Source of the DNA: Cellulomonas shaoxiangyii
GTDB lineage: Bacteria; Actinomycetota; Actinomycetes; Actinomycetales; Cellulomonadaceae
Length of the DNA stretch: 64,000 nt
Assembly (NCBI RefSeq): GCF_004798685.1
Contig: NZ_CP039291.1
Location: 2,976,001 to 3,040,000 of the forward strand
Direction: 5' to 3'
A model generated the notes under the pieces. That model made no database searches. It was not told the origin of the DNA and saw only the letters and a list, made by a program, of their open reading frames with translations. A program made the position numbers and the translations under genes. Of this stretch, positions 17,095 to 25,152 are shown one piece after another. The first letter of the stretch is position 1, and every line of letters starts with the position of its first letter.

Positions 17095-18033
17095 ATGACC
17101 ACCGCACTCGCGCCGACGGCCGGGCGGGCCGACACCCGCCCGGCCCCCCGGCCGCGCCGAGGCCGACCGCGCCAGACGCGCATGATCTTCCTGCTGCCGG
17201 CCGCCGTCTTCCTGGCCGTGCTGAGCATCTACCCGCTCGTCACGCTCGTGCGGATGGCCGTCTCCGAGGTCACCGCCGCGACGCTCAACGCCGACTGGGC
17301 GTTCACGGGCCTGGAGAACCTCGCCTCCGGGTTCGCGTCCGGCGAGACGACCGCCGCACTGACGCGCACGCTCGTCTTCGTCGTCGTGGTCACCGTGCTC
17401 GGCATGGGCCTCGGGCTCGGCGGCGCGATCGCCCTGCGCACCTCGGGCTGGTGGTCCGGAGCGCTGCTCGCGCTCATGGTGTTCGTCTGGGCGCTGCCGC
17501 CCGTCGTCAACGGCTCGGTGTGGAAGTTCCTGCTGGCCGACACCGGACTGGTCAACACGGTCCTGCTGTCGACGGGGCTGCGCGACACCCCCGTGCCGTT
17601 CCTCTACGACCAGTACTGGGCGCTCGCCGCCGTCGCCTTCGTCAACTCGTTCGCGGTCATCCCGTTCAACGCGCTGGTCTACCGGGCCGCGCTGCTGACC
17701 ATCTCGCCCGAGGTGTTCGAGGCCGCGCAGCTCGACGGCGCCACCAAGGCCCAGCAGGTGCGCCACATCATGATCCCGTCGGTGCGCCCCACGACGCTCG
17801 TGCTGCTCATCCTCACGCTCGTGTACGGGCTGCGGAGCTTCGACTTCATCTACGTCATGACGTACGGCGGCCCCGGCACGGCCACCAACACCCTGCCGTT
17901 CCTGGGCTACCTGCAGGCGTTCGTCCGGTACGACTACGGCCTCGGTGCCGCGACGTCCGTCGTGGCCGTCGCCGGGGTGCTCGTCCTGGCCGTGCTGTAC
18001 GCCCGCAGCATCCGCAAGGAGGAGTCGCACTGA
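17095..18033 (+). CDS. Sugar ABC transporter permease (MalF/UgpA-like)
   Basis: 312 residues. After a basic leader ([12 protein letters not shown]) six membrane segments follow; the coupling motif is EVFEAAQLDGATKAQQVRHIMIPSVRP, the EAA loop that contacts the ATPase. Excellent AGGAGG ribosome-binding site 7 bp before the ATG. Its TGA overlaps the ATG of the second permease. No ATPase gene is present in the operon; in actinobacteria a shared MsmK/MsiK ATPase encoded elsewhere usually serves such importers. Confidence 0.93.
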   Translation: MTTALAPTAGRADTRPAPRPRRGRPRQTRMIFLLPAAVFLAVLSIYPLVTLVRMAVSEVTAATLNADWAFTGLENLASGFASGETTAALTRTLVFVVVVTVLGMGLGLGGAIALRTSGWWSGALLALMVFVWALPPVVNGSVWKFLLADTGLVNTVLLSTGLRDTPVPFLYDQYWALAAVAFVNSFAVIPFNALVYRAALLTISPEVFEAAQLDGATKAQQVRHIMIPSVRPTTLVLLILTLVYGLRSFDFIYVMTYGGPGTATNTLPFLGYLQAFVRYDYGLGAATSVVAVAGVLVLAVLYARSIRKEESH

Positions 18034-18851
18034 TGAACGAGGTCAAGGCCGGACCGGTCGCCGTCGCCACCAAGGCGCTGCTCACCCTCATGTACGGCGT
18101 GCCGATCGTGTGGATCCTCATCACGTCGATCAAGAGCTCCGCGGACGTCTTCGACCGCTCCGCGACGTTCGTGTTCACGCCCACGCTCGACGCGTACGCC
18201 GCCGCGATCACACCGGCCCTGTGGCAGGCGATGGGCCAGTCCGCGACGATCGCCATCGGCACCACGGCGCTCGTGCTGGCGGTCGCCATCCCCGCCGCCT
18301 ACGGGCTGGCCCGCACGACCGGCTGGGCGCCGACCGTCGGGCTCGGGCTGCTGATCGTCCTGCAGATGATGCCGCAGACCGCGAACGTCATCCCGCTCTT
18401 CCAGATCTTCAGCAGCTGGCGCCTGCTCGACACCACGGCCGCCGTGATCCTGGCCGACGCGGCGCTGCTCGTCCCGTTCGCGACCCTGCTCCTGCGGCCG
18501 TTCTTCCGGGCCGTCCCGCCCGAGCTGGAGGAGGCGGCGTCCATCGACGGCGCCGGCATCTTCCGCACGTTCTGGCGGGTCGTGCTGCCGGTCGCCCGCA
18601 ACGGCCTGTTCACGGTCGGCACGCTGATCTTCCTGCTCGCGTGGGGCGAGTTCCTGTACGCGGTCAACTTCTACCTCACGCCGAGCAGCTACCCGCTCAG
18701 CGCGCTGCTCGCGCAGCAGGTGTCGGCCTTCGGCATCGACTGGCCCGGCCTCATGGCCCTCGCCGTCCTGACCTCGCTGCCGATCCTCGTCGTCTTCAGC
18801 CTCACCTACCGCCAGCTCAAGGACGGCCTGACGGTCGGCGCGGTCAAGTAG
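18033..18851 (+). CDS. Sugar ABC transporter permease (MalG/UgpE-like)
   Basis: 272 residues, second membrane subunit. Starts MNEVKAGPVAVATKALL with AAGGAGG inside the end of the upstream gene. Six membrane segments; EAA loop PPELEEAASIDGAGIFRTFWRVVLPVARNG. The C-terminus LTYRQLKDGLTVGAVK is typical of MalG-like subunits (residues that insert into the ATPase). Coupled by a 1-bp stop/start overlap to the first permease. Confidence 0.93.
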   Translation: MNEVKAGPVAVATKALLTLMYGVPIVWILITSIKSSADVFDRSATFVFTPTLDAYAAAITPALWQAMGQSATIAIGTTALVLAVAIPAAYGLARTTGWAPTVGLGLLIVLQMMPQTANVIPLFQIFSSWRLLDTTAAVILADAALLVPFATLLLRPFFRAVPPELEEAASIDGAGIFRTFWRVVLPVARNGLFTVGTLIFLLAWGEFLYAVNFYLTPSSYPLSALLAQQVSAFGIDWPGLMALAVLTSLPILVVFSLTYRQLKDGLTVGAVK

Positions 18852-18913
18852 CCCGCCCGCTCGTCCCCGTCCCTGCCCGGCCCACGAGGCCCGAGTCACC
18901 CCCGGAGTCCGCC

Positions 18914-20836
18914 ATGCCCCCGTCCGAGTCCCACGACCTCCGCGTCGCCCCCCACCAGCACGGACGGCCCGCCGTCCCCTCCCGGTCGCGCTGGCGCCCG
19001 CTCGGCCTCGACGAGGTCACGCTCACCGGCGGGTTCTGGGGCGACCTCCAGGACCTCAACGCGTCCACGATGATCGCCCACGTCGAGGGCTGGCTCGAGC
19101 GCCTCGGCTGGAACGGCAACTTCGACGCCGCCGTCGAGGGGCGCCTGCCCCTCGACCGCCAGGGCCGCGAGTTCTCCGACTCCGAGACGTACAAGCTGCT
19201 CGAGGCCATGGCGTGGGAGGTCGGGCGCACCGGCGACGCCGACCTGGACCGGCGCCTGCGCGCGCTGACCGCCCGCGTCGCCGCCGCGCAGGAGCCGGAC
19301 GGCTACCTCTCGACGATGTTCGGCCGCCCCGGCCAGCGGCCGCGGTGGTCGGACCTGGAGTGGGGCCACGAGCTCTACTGCATCGGCCACCTCGTGCAGG
19401 CCGGCGTCGCCCGGGCGCGCACGCACGGCGACGACGAGCTCGTGCAGGTCGCGGTGCGCGCCGCCGACCTCGTGTGCCGCGAGTTCGGCGCCGACGGGCC
19501 GCAGCAGGGCGTGTGCGGCCACCCCGAGATCGAGGTCGCGCTCGTCGAGCTGTACCGCGTGACCGGCGAGCAGCGCTACCTCGACCAGGCCCGTCTGTTC
19601 GTCGAGCGCCGCGGGCACGGCCTGCTCGGCGAGATCGACTTCGGCCCCCAGTACTTCCAGGACGACCTCCCGGTCCGGGACGCGCACGTGCTCGACGGCC
19701 ACGCCGTGCGGGCGCTGTACCTCGCGTCCGGTGCGGCCGACCTCGCCGTCGAGGACGGGGACGACGAGCTGCTCGCGGCCGTCACCGCGCAGGTGCTCAC
19801 CACGCTCGCGCGCCGCACGTACCTCACCGGTGGCATGGGCGCGCACCACGAGGGCGAGTCGTTCGGCGCCGACTTCGAGCTGCCGCCGGACCGCTCCTAC
19901 TCGGAGACGTGCGCCGGCATCGCCTCGGTCATGGTCAACCAGCGCCTCCTGCTGCAGACCGGCGACGCCCGCCACGCCGACGCGGTCGAGCGCACGCTCT
20001 ACAACGTCGTCGCGGCCTCCCCCTCGCAGGACGGCCGGGCGTTCTACTACACGAACACGCTGCACCAGCGCGTCCCGGGGCGCGAGGTCGCACCCGACGA
20101 GCTCAGCCCCCGGGCCGCGTCGAGCCTGCGCGCACCGTTCTTCGCGGTGTCGTGCTGCCCGACCAACGTGACGCGCACGGTCGCGTCGCTCGCGGCGTAC
20201 GTCGCGACCGTCGACGACCACGGCCTCCAGCTGCACCAGTACGCGCCCGCGACGATCCGGGCCGAGCTGGCCGACGGGCGCGCCGTCGAGCTCGAGGTCA
20301 CGACCTCCTACCCGGACGACGGCCGCGTCGTGGTGCGCACCGTCCGCGGCCCCGAGGACGGCTGGACGCTCACGCTGCGCGTCCCCGCGTGGGCCGAGGA
20401 CGCCCGGGTGACGCGCGCCGACGGCACGACCGCGCAGGCCGCGCCCGGCTACGTCGAGGTCGCGGGCCCGGCACAGGGCGAGCAGCTCGTGCTGGACCTG
20501 CCGGTGCGCGCCCGCTGGACGTGGGCCGACCCCCGCGTCGACGCGGTGCGCGGTCAGGTCGCCGTCGAGCGCGGCCCGCTCGTCCTCGCGCTCGAGTCGA
20601 CCGACCTCGGTGACGACGTCGCGAGCGCGGTCGTCTCGACCGCGCAGGCGCCCGTCGAGCGGGACGGCCGCGTGCTCGTCCCGGTCGCGTCGCGCGAGCT
20701 GCCGGACGGGCCGTGGCCCTTCCGCGGCGCGCCGGCGGGCGCACCGGACCCCGCGCGCGAGGTGCCCCTCGTGCCGTACCACGCGTGGGCGAACCGCGGC
20801 CCGTCCACCATGCGGGTGTGGCTGCCCGTGGAGTGA
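18914..20836 (+). CDS. GH127 beta-L-arabinofuranosidase
   Basis: 640 residues, cytoplasmic (no signal peptide). GH127 enzymes such as HypBA1 use a zinc-bound cysteine as nucleophile. The equivalents are visible: acid/base E315 in GESFG, zinc ligands E331 and C333 in SETCAG, and the CC pair C414-C415 in SCCPTN, one of which is the nucleophile. An (alpha/alpha)6 barrel occupies roughly residues 30-440 and beta-sandwich regions follow (YVEVAGPAQGEQLVLDLPV onward). Fourth gene of the LacI-flanked operon, so it probably cleaves arabinofuranosides brought in by the ABC importer. Related GH families (GH137/142/146) share the fold; GH146 also has the cysteine centre and cannot be excluded. Confidence 0.88.
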   Translation: MPPSESHDLRVAPHQHGRPAVPSRSRWRPLGLDEVTLTGGFWGDLQDLNASTMIAHVEGWLERLGWNGNFDAAVEGRLPLDRQGREFSDSETYKLLEAMAWEVGRTGDADLDRRLRALTARVAAAQEPDGYLSTMFGRPGQRPRWSDLEWGHELYCIGHLVQAGVARARTHGDDELVQVAVRAADLVCREFGADGPQQGVCGHPEIEVALVELYRVTGEQRYLDQARLFVERRGHGLLGEIDFGPQYFQDDLPVRDAHVLDGHAVRALYLASGAADLAVEDGDDELLAAVTAQVLTTLARRTYLTGGMGAHHEGESFGADFELPPDRSYSETCAGIASVMVNQRLLLQTGDARHADAVERTLYNVVAASPSQDGRAFYYTNTLHQRVPGREVAPDELSPRAASSLRAPFFAVSCCPTNVTRTVASLAAYVATVDDHGLQLHQYAPATIRAELADGRAVELEVTTSYPDDGRVVVRTVRGPEDGWTLTLRVPAWAEDARVTRADGTTAQAAPGYVEVAGPAQGEQLVLDLPVRARWTWADPRVDAVRGQVAVERGPLVLALESTDLGDDVASAVVSTAQAPVERDGRVLVPVASRELPDGPWPFRGAPAGAPDPAREVPLVPYHAWANRGPSTMRVWLPVE

Positions 20837-20878
20837 TCCGCCGCCGACCCACCCGCGGCGCCGACGGGCGCCGAGCGC

Positions 20879-20922
20879 ACGAGGGAGCCCGCGCCCCGGG
20901 ACGGGTGCGTGGGCTCCCTCGT
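20879..20922. terminator. Terminator between the GH127 operon and the HExxH/CBM2 gene
   Basis: ACGAGGGAGCCC (20879-20890) pairs perfectly with GGGCTCCCTCGT (20911-20922); three more pairs extend the stem inward. It lies between convergent genes. Confidence 0.85.
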
Positions 20923-20957
20923 CGCACCGGGCCCGCACGGGCTCGGTGCGACGTGCG

Positions 20958-23225
20958 TCAGTGCGCGGTGCAGCTGACGGACGCCGCCTCGCCGGACCCG
21001 GTCCCCTGGAAGCCGACGTCCACGGCGCCCCGCGGTGCCAGGCGGGCGTTCCAGGCGGCGGCGCCGAGCTCGACCGGCGCCGCCGAGCGCAGCTCGGCCC
21101 CCCACGTGTGCACGACGGCGCCGGACGGGAGCGTGAGGCGCACGGTCCACCCCGCGAGCTGCCGGTCACCGGCCGTGACGCGGAGGTTCGCCACGAACCC
21201 GCCCGCCCACGAGCTCGTCACCCGGTAGTCCGCCGTGCACGACGCGCCCGGGCTCGCCGTCGCGGTCGGGGACGGTGTCGGCGGCACGGACGGGGCGGGG
21301 GTCACCGAGGGCGTGGGCGGCGCCGAGGGCGTGGGCGGCGCCGAGGGCGTGGGGGTCGCGGACGCCGTGGGCGTCGGTGCCGGCGTCCGCGTGGGGCTCG
21401 CGCTCGGTGTGGGCGAGGGTGCGGGCGTGGCCTCCGGTGCCAGCGCCAGGTCCGCGGTCGCGAAGCGCGCGAACGAGCGGTTGACGTCCGCCTCGCCCCC
21501 GCGCCCGTCGCAGCCGCGAGCCGGGTCGAAGAGCAGGTAGGTGCCGGAGCTGCAGGACCCCGTCGGCTCGGCGTCGCCGCCGACGACCGCGGTGCCCCCG
21601 ATCGACACGCCGCCCTGGATCAGCGCGTTGTCCCGCACGACCGCGCTGCCGCTCACCGACCCGCCGTCGTTGACCCACGCCAGGCCCTCGATGCGGGCGT
21701 CGCCCGTGACCGACGCCCGCCCGTACACCGCGGCGTTCGGCCCGACGTAGGCCGTCGCGGCGACCGTCGCGCGCGCGTCGACCCAGCCGCCCCCGTTGGG
21801 GTGCCAGCGGCCCCCGCCGGGCGCCGCACCGCGCGAGCCGCCGGGGACGTGACCCTGCGGCAGGGCGCCGTCGAGCCGGAGCTCGAACGGGAAGCGGTAG
21901 CTCCTGGTCCATCCGTCGAGGAACGCGTGCTTGTGCACCGTGGTCGGCGTCCCCGTCACCACGAGGTACACCTCCTCGCCGGGCTGCGTCGCGAACGACG
22001 CCTGCGTGTCGACGCCCTGCACGACGTCCCCGTAGCGCGCCACCCCGTCGCGCACGGCGACGAAGCCGTAGCTCCAGCCGGACCCCGCCGCGGGGTCGAC
22101 GTGCCCGCGGAGCCGGATGCGCACCGTGCCGCCGGGCGTGTCCGGGTACAGGCGCACCTTGGTGTACCCGTAGGCGCCCGGGGCGATGCCGGCCGGGACC
22201 GCGAACTGCCGGGCGGCCGCGTCCACGGCGTCCACCTGCACGAGGCTCTGCGCCACGACGAACGGGTACAGCCGGTCGATGAAGGGCTGCACCTGCGCCC
22301 GGTTGGCGTAGTCCCAGGTGACGTTGCGCATCGCGTACCGCGCGACCTCGGCGTTCAGCTGGTCCTGCGTGAGGCCGGCCAGGCGCCGGTACGTCTCGAG
22401 CGGGTGCTCGGTGCTGCGCGCCTCGTTCCAGATCCGGATGAACATCGTCATGCCGTGCGTCTCGACGATGTGCTGGATCAGCATCCACGCGCCGTAGTGG
22501 TGCCGGCTCGAGGAGTACGGGAGGTTCTCGGTGCGGACGAACCGCGTGAGGTCGCCGGCGCCCCTGCCGGGGAGGGCCTGCATCGCCATGAACTCGGCGC
22601 TCGCCTCCCAGAAGGTGCCCGCCGACGCGTGCGTGAACCCGTAGCCGGACCGGCCCAGGAACGTGTAGTTCTGCAGGACGTGCGCGAGCTCGTGCACCAG
22701 CCCCCATGACCCGGGCTGGGCGGCGCCCGGGGCGAGGTTGATCACGCCGACCCGGCCGTCGGTGGACCCGCCGGTCGCCCACGCGTTCAGCCCGGGGTTG
22801 CTCGACCACGTGCTCGTGATGATCACGATGATCTTGTGCTGCGCGAGCAGCCCCGCCTCCGGGGTGAAGCGCATGTCGTCGACGTAGAAGGCGTACGCGC
22901 TCTCGAGCTCGCGGAGCACGTTGGCCGGGTCGAACCGGTACTGCGTCGGCGCCGTCGTCGGCGACGTCCCGGCCAGCTCGCCCCACAGCACGACGAAGTT
23001 GTCGGACTCCGCGCTGCGCTCGGGCGCCCACGCGACCTCGCCCGTGCGCGCCCACCGCTCGGGGATCCACACGGTCTTGGGCGCGGCGTGCGCCGGGGCC
23101 CACGCCGCGGGACCGAGCAGACCGCCGACCACCGCGGTGAGGACCGCGAGGACCACCAGGAACCGGTGCCGCCAGCCGCGCCGCTCCCGCACCGAGCCGT
23201 CCGCACCGACCGTCACCGCCGCCAT
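20958..23225 (-). CDS. Secreted HExxH (DUF6055-like) protein with hexapeptide-repeat region and CBM2
   Basis: 755 residues. A Sec signal peptide (FLVVLAVLTAVVGGLLG...AHAAP) is followed by a domain resembling DUF6055 (WARTGEVAWAPERSAESDNFVVLWG). It carries HELAH (178-182) and a downstream WEASAE (E207), the spacing of gluzincin metallopeptidase zinc ligands. Around residues 480-560 a run of hexapeptide-like repeats (AYVGPNAAVYGRASVTGDA...) suggests a left-handed beta-helix. A Pro/Thr/Ser/Ala linker (about 595-655) leads to a C-terminal family-2 carbohydrate-binding module (CTADYRVTSSWAGGF...). ATG 23225 has GGGGA upstream. CBM2 implies attachment to cellulose or xylan; the catalytic activity is unproven. 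LacI-type sites lie 60-95 bp upstream. Confidence 0.82.
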   Translation of the reverse strand: MAAVTVGADGSVRERRGWRHRFLVVLAVLTAVVGGLLGPAAWAPAHAAPKTVWIPERWARTGEVAWAPERSAESDNFVVLWGELAGTSPTTAPTQYRFDPANVLRELESAYAFYVDDMRFTPEAGLLAQHKIIVIITSTWSSNPGLNAWATGGSTDGRVGVINLAPGAAQPGSWGLVHELAHVLQNYTFLGRSGYGFTHASAGTFWEASAEFMAMQALPGRGAGDLTRFVRTENLPYSSSRHHYGAWMLIQHIVETHGMTMFIRIWNEARSTEHPLETYRRLAGLTQDQLNAEVARYAMRNVTWDYANRAQVQPFIDRLYPFVVAQSLVQVDAVDAAARQFAVPAGIAPGAYGYTKVRLYPDTPGGTVRIRLRGHVDPAAGSGWSYGFVAVRDGVARYGDVVQGVDTQASFATQPGEEVYLVVTGTPTTVHKHAFLDGWTRSYRFPFELRLDGALPQGHVPGGSRGAAPGGGRWHPNGGGWVDARATVAATAYVGPNAAVYGRASVTGDARIEGLAWVNDGGSVSGSAVVRDNALIQGGVSIGGTAVVGGDAEPTGSCSSGTYLLFDPARGCDGRGGEADVNRSFARFATADLALAPEATPAPSPTPSASPTRTPAPTPTASATPTPSAPPTPSAPPTPSVTPAPSVPPTPSPTATASPGASCTADYRVTSSWAGGFVANLRVTAGDRQLAGWTVRLTLPSGAVVHTWGAELRSAAPVELGAAAWNARLAPRGAVDVGFQGTGSGEAASVSCTAH
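21307..21351 (-). repeat. 18-bp tandem repeats encoding the Pro/Ser/Ala linker
   Basis: GAGGGCGTGGGCGGCGCC recurs about 2.5 times in the linker of the HExxH/CBM2 gene, encoding repeated Thr-Pro-Ser-Ala-Pro-Pro units. This kind of repeat is prone to length change by slippage. Confidence 0.6.
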
Positions 23226-23285
23226 CGTGATCCCCGTCCGTCCGTGCGGCGCACGTCGCCGCAAGCGCGTCGAGAGTGTCGCAGC

Positions 23286-23320
23286 GAGCGCTTTCCGGGC
23301 ACAGGGGGACGAAACGATTC
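23286..23320. promoter_or_regulatory. Two LacI-type semi-palindromes upstream of the HExxH/CBM2 gene
   Basis: GAGCGCTTTC (23286-23295) and GAAACGATTC (23311-23320) lie 61-95 bp before the start codon. The second is identical, as reverse complement, to the element 83-92 bp before the GH10 xylanase gene (36890-36899). The first resembles the GAAAGCGCTT element before pntA. Confidence 0.5.
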
Positions 23321-23347
23321 CGGCGGGCGGCGCGGCGACCGGGACGG

Positions 23348-23421
23348 TGCCCCCGCCGGGGTTCGAACCCGGACTGGACCGGGTTTAAGCCGGTTGCCTC
23401 TGCCGGTTGGGCTACGGGGGC
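23348..23421 (-). tRNA. Type-I tRNA with UAA anticodon (would read UUA, Leu)
   Basis: A complete cloverleaf on the minus strand: 7-bp acceptor GCCCCCG/CGGGGGC, D-arm GCCC...AGGC with GG in the loop, anticodon stem ACCGG/CCGGT with loop CTTAAAC, T-arm CCGGG-TTCGAAC-CCCGG and discriminator A. U33 is present and the anticodon is UAA. The variable region is only 5 nt (CCAGT), whereas genuine leucine tRNAs are type II with a long variable arm. CCA is not encoded (ACCG follows). The helices are fully paired, so it does not look decayed. Identity as leucine tRNA is by anticodon only. Confidence 0.85.
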
Positions 23422-23485
23422 GCAGACGTCATCGTGCCAGCCGCGCCGGCCCGGGGTCGGCCCGCCATCCGACCGCCCGACGCAC

Positions 23486-23519
23486 GACGGCCCCGGGACC
23501 GCGCGGTCCCGGGGCCGTC
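23486..23519 (-). terminator. Terminator after the NADH dehydrogenase gene
   Basis: A 17-bp-arm inverted repeat with its centre at 23502/23503: GACGGCCCCGGGACCGC (23486-23502) and its reverse complement (23503-23519). It is 18 bp past the ndh stop and separates ndh from the tRNA on the same strand. Confidence 0.8.
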
Positions 23520-23537
23520 CTCACGCCGCTGCGGACG

Positions 23538-25067
23538 TCACGTGTTGTCGGCGTGCTCGTCCCGCTTCTCGGCGGGCGAGCCCGGCTCGGCCTTGTACGA
23601 CGGCAGGGACGGCTGCGTCGTCGCACCGTCGGTGGGCGGCGTGTCCTGCGACGTCTGCTCGACCTTCGGCTTCGGCGGCACGGCGGCGCTGCGGAACTCC
23701 GCGCGCGGGTCGTGCAGCGAGCCGAGGGCGACGACCTCGCGGCGCAGCAGCAGCGACCCCGTCCACCCGGCCATGATGCGGATCTTGCGGTTCACGGTCG
23801 GCATGGCGAACACGTGGTACGTGCGGTGCAGCACCCACGCGGGGAAGCCGCGGACCTTGATCTTGCCGAACATCTGCGCGACGCCCTTGTACATGCCGAG
23901 CGACGCGACGGCGCCGACGTTCTTGTGCTTGTACGGGGTCGGCTCGCCCGAGCGGAGCACCACGGCGAGGTTGTCGCCGATGTGGTTGCCCTGGCGCAGC
24001 GCGTGCTGCGCGTTCGGCGGGCAGAACTTGCCCGGGTTGTACAGGTCGGGCACCGCGGCGCAGTCGCCGGCCGTGTACGCGTCGGCGACGACGGTGCCGT
24101 CCTCGGCCGTCACCTGCAGGTACTCGTTCGCGATGACCCGGCCCATCGCGTCCAGCGGCAGGTCCGAGTTGCGCAGCACCGGGTTGGCCTTGACGCCCGC
24201 CGTCCACACGAGCGTCTCGGCGTCGAACTCCGTGCCGTTCGACAGCACGACGTGCCCGTCGACGCACGAGCTGAGGAACGTCGACAGGAAGATCTCGATG
24301 TTGCGCTTGCGCAGCTGCTCGAGCGTGTAGCCGCCGAGCTCCTCGCTGACCTCGGGCAGGATGCGCGGGCTGCCCTCGACGAGGACGAACCGCAGCTCCT
24401 CGGGCTCGATCTGCTTGTAGTGCCGGACGGCGTAGCGCGCCATGTCCTCGACCTCGGCGAGCGCCTCGATGCCCGCGAACCCGCCGCCGACGAACACGAA
24501 CGTCAGCATCTTGCGCCGCAGCTCGGGGTCCCACGTGCTCGACGCCACGTCGATGCGGCCCAGCACGTGGTTGCGCAGCGCGATGGCCTCCTCGACGTTC
24601 TTGAAGCCGATGCCGTACTCCGCCAGGCCCGGGATGGGCAGCGTGCGGGCGACCGAGCCGAGGCCGACCACGAGGTGGTCGTAGGTGACCCAGTACGGGT
24701 CGCCCTCGAGCGGCGTGATCTCGACGCGGCGGTTGGCGTGCTCGATGTGCGTCACGTGGCCCTGCAGCACGTCGATGCCCTTGAGCGCGCGACGGTGCGG
24801 GGCGACGACGTTGCGCGGGTCGATCGAGCCGGCCGCCGCCTCGGGCAGGAACGGCGCGTACGTCATGTACGGGCGGGGGTCCACGACCACGATCGCCGCG
24901 TCCCGCTTGCCCATGCGCTTGCGCAGCCGGCGGGCGGAGTACAGCCCGACCGTCCCCCCGCCGAGGACGATGACGCGCGGGACCTTGCGCGGCTTGCCCT
25001 GGGGCGCCGGCATGAGCGTGCCGGTCGCGGACGCAGCGCCGACCGCGGGAGTGGACGTCTGAGACAT
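23538..25067 (-). CDS. ndh: Type II NADH dehydrogenase (NDH-2)
   Basis: 509 residues. Single-subunit, membrane-associated flavoenzyme that passes electrons from NADH to menaquinone without pumping protons. FAD-binding GGGTVG near residues 36-41 (VIVLGGGTVGLYSARRL), second nucleotide-binding motif FVGGGFAGIEALAEVED near residue 190, and the FAD-closing block ADAYTAGDCAAVPDL. AQHALRQGNHIGDNL is the quinone-site region of NDH-2. The C-terminus adds a polar, Pro/Lys-rich tail of about 60 residues. Start ATG 25067 (MSQTSTPAVG); the frame is open upstream but lacks similarity. A terminator follows. Confidence 0.92.
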   Translation of the reverse strand: MSQTSTPAVGAASATGTLMPAPQGKPRKVPRVIVLGGGTVGLYSARRLRKRMGKRDAAIVVVDPRPYMTYAPFLPEAAAGSIDPRNVVAPHRRALKGIDVLQGHVTHIEHANRRVEITPLEGDPYWVTYDHLVVGLGSVARTLPIPGLAEYGIGFKNVEEAIALRNHVLGRIDVASSTWDPELRRKMLTFVFVGGGFAGIEALAEVEDMARYAVRHYKQIEPEELRFVLVEGSPRILPEVSEELGGYTLEQLRKRNIEIFLSTFLSSCVDGHVVLSNGTEFDAETLVWTAGVKANPVLRNSDLPLDAMGRVIANEYLQVTAEDGTVVADAYTAGDCAAVPDLYNPGKFCPPNAQHALRQGNHIGDNLAVVLRSGEPTPYKHKNVGAVASLGMYKGVAQMFGKIKVRGFPAWVLHRTYHVFAMPTVNRKIRIMAGWTGSLLLRREVVALGSLHDPRAEFRSAAVPPKPKVEQTSQDTPPTDGATTQPSLPSYKAEPGSPAEKRDEHADNT

Positions 25068-25152
25068 AGGTCCCACGGTAGAGCCGCGCGGGAGCCCACG
25101 CGTGCCTGGGGGCGGTGACGGTGCGCACACCCCCGGTGCGCCCGTGCGGGGT

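Noticed and set aside
23286..23421. tRNA 3' end as an integration site
   Set aside because: No integrase, no repeated copy of the tRNA end and no mobile genes were seen nearby.
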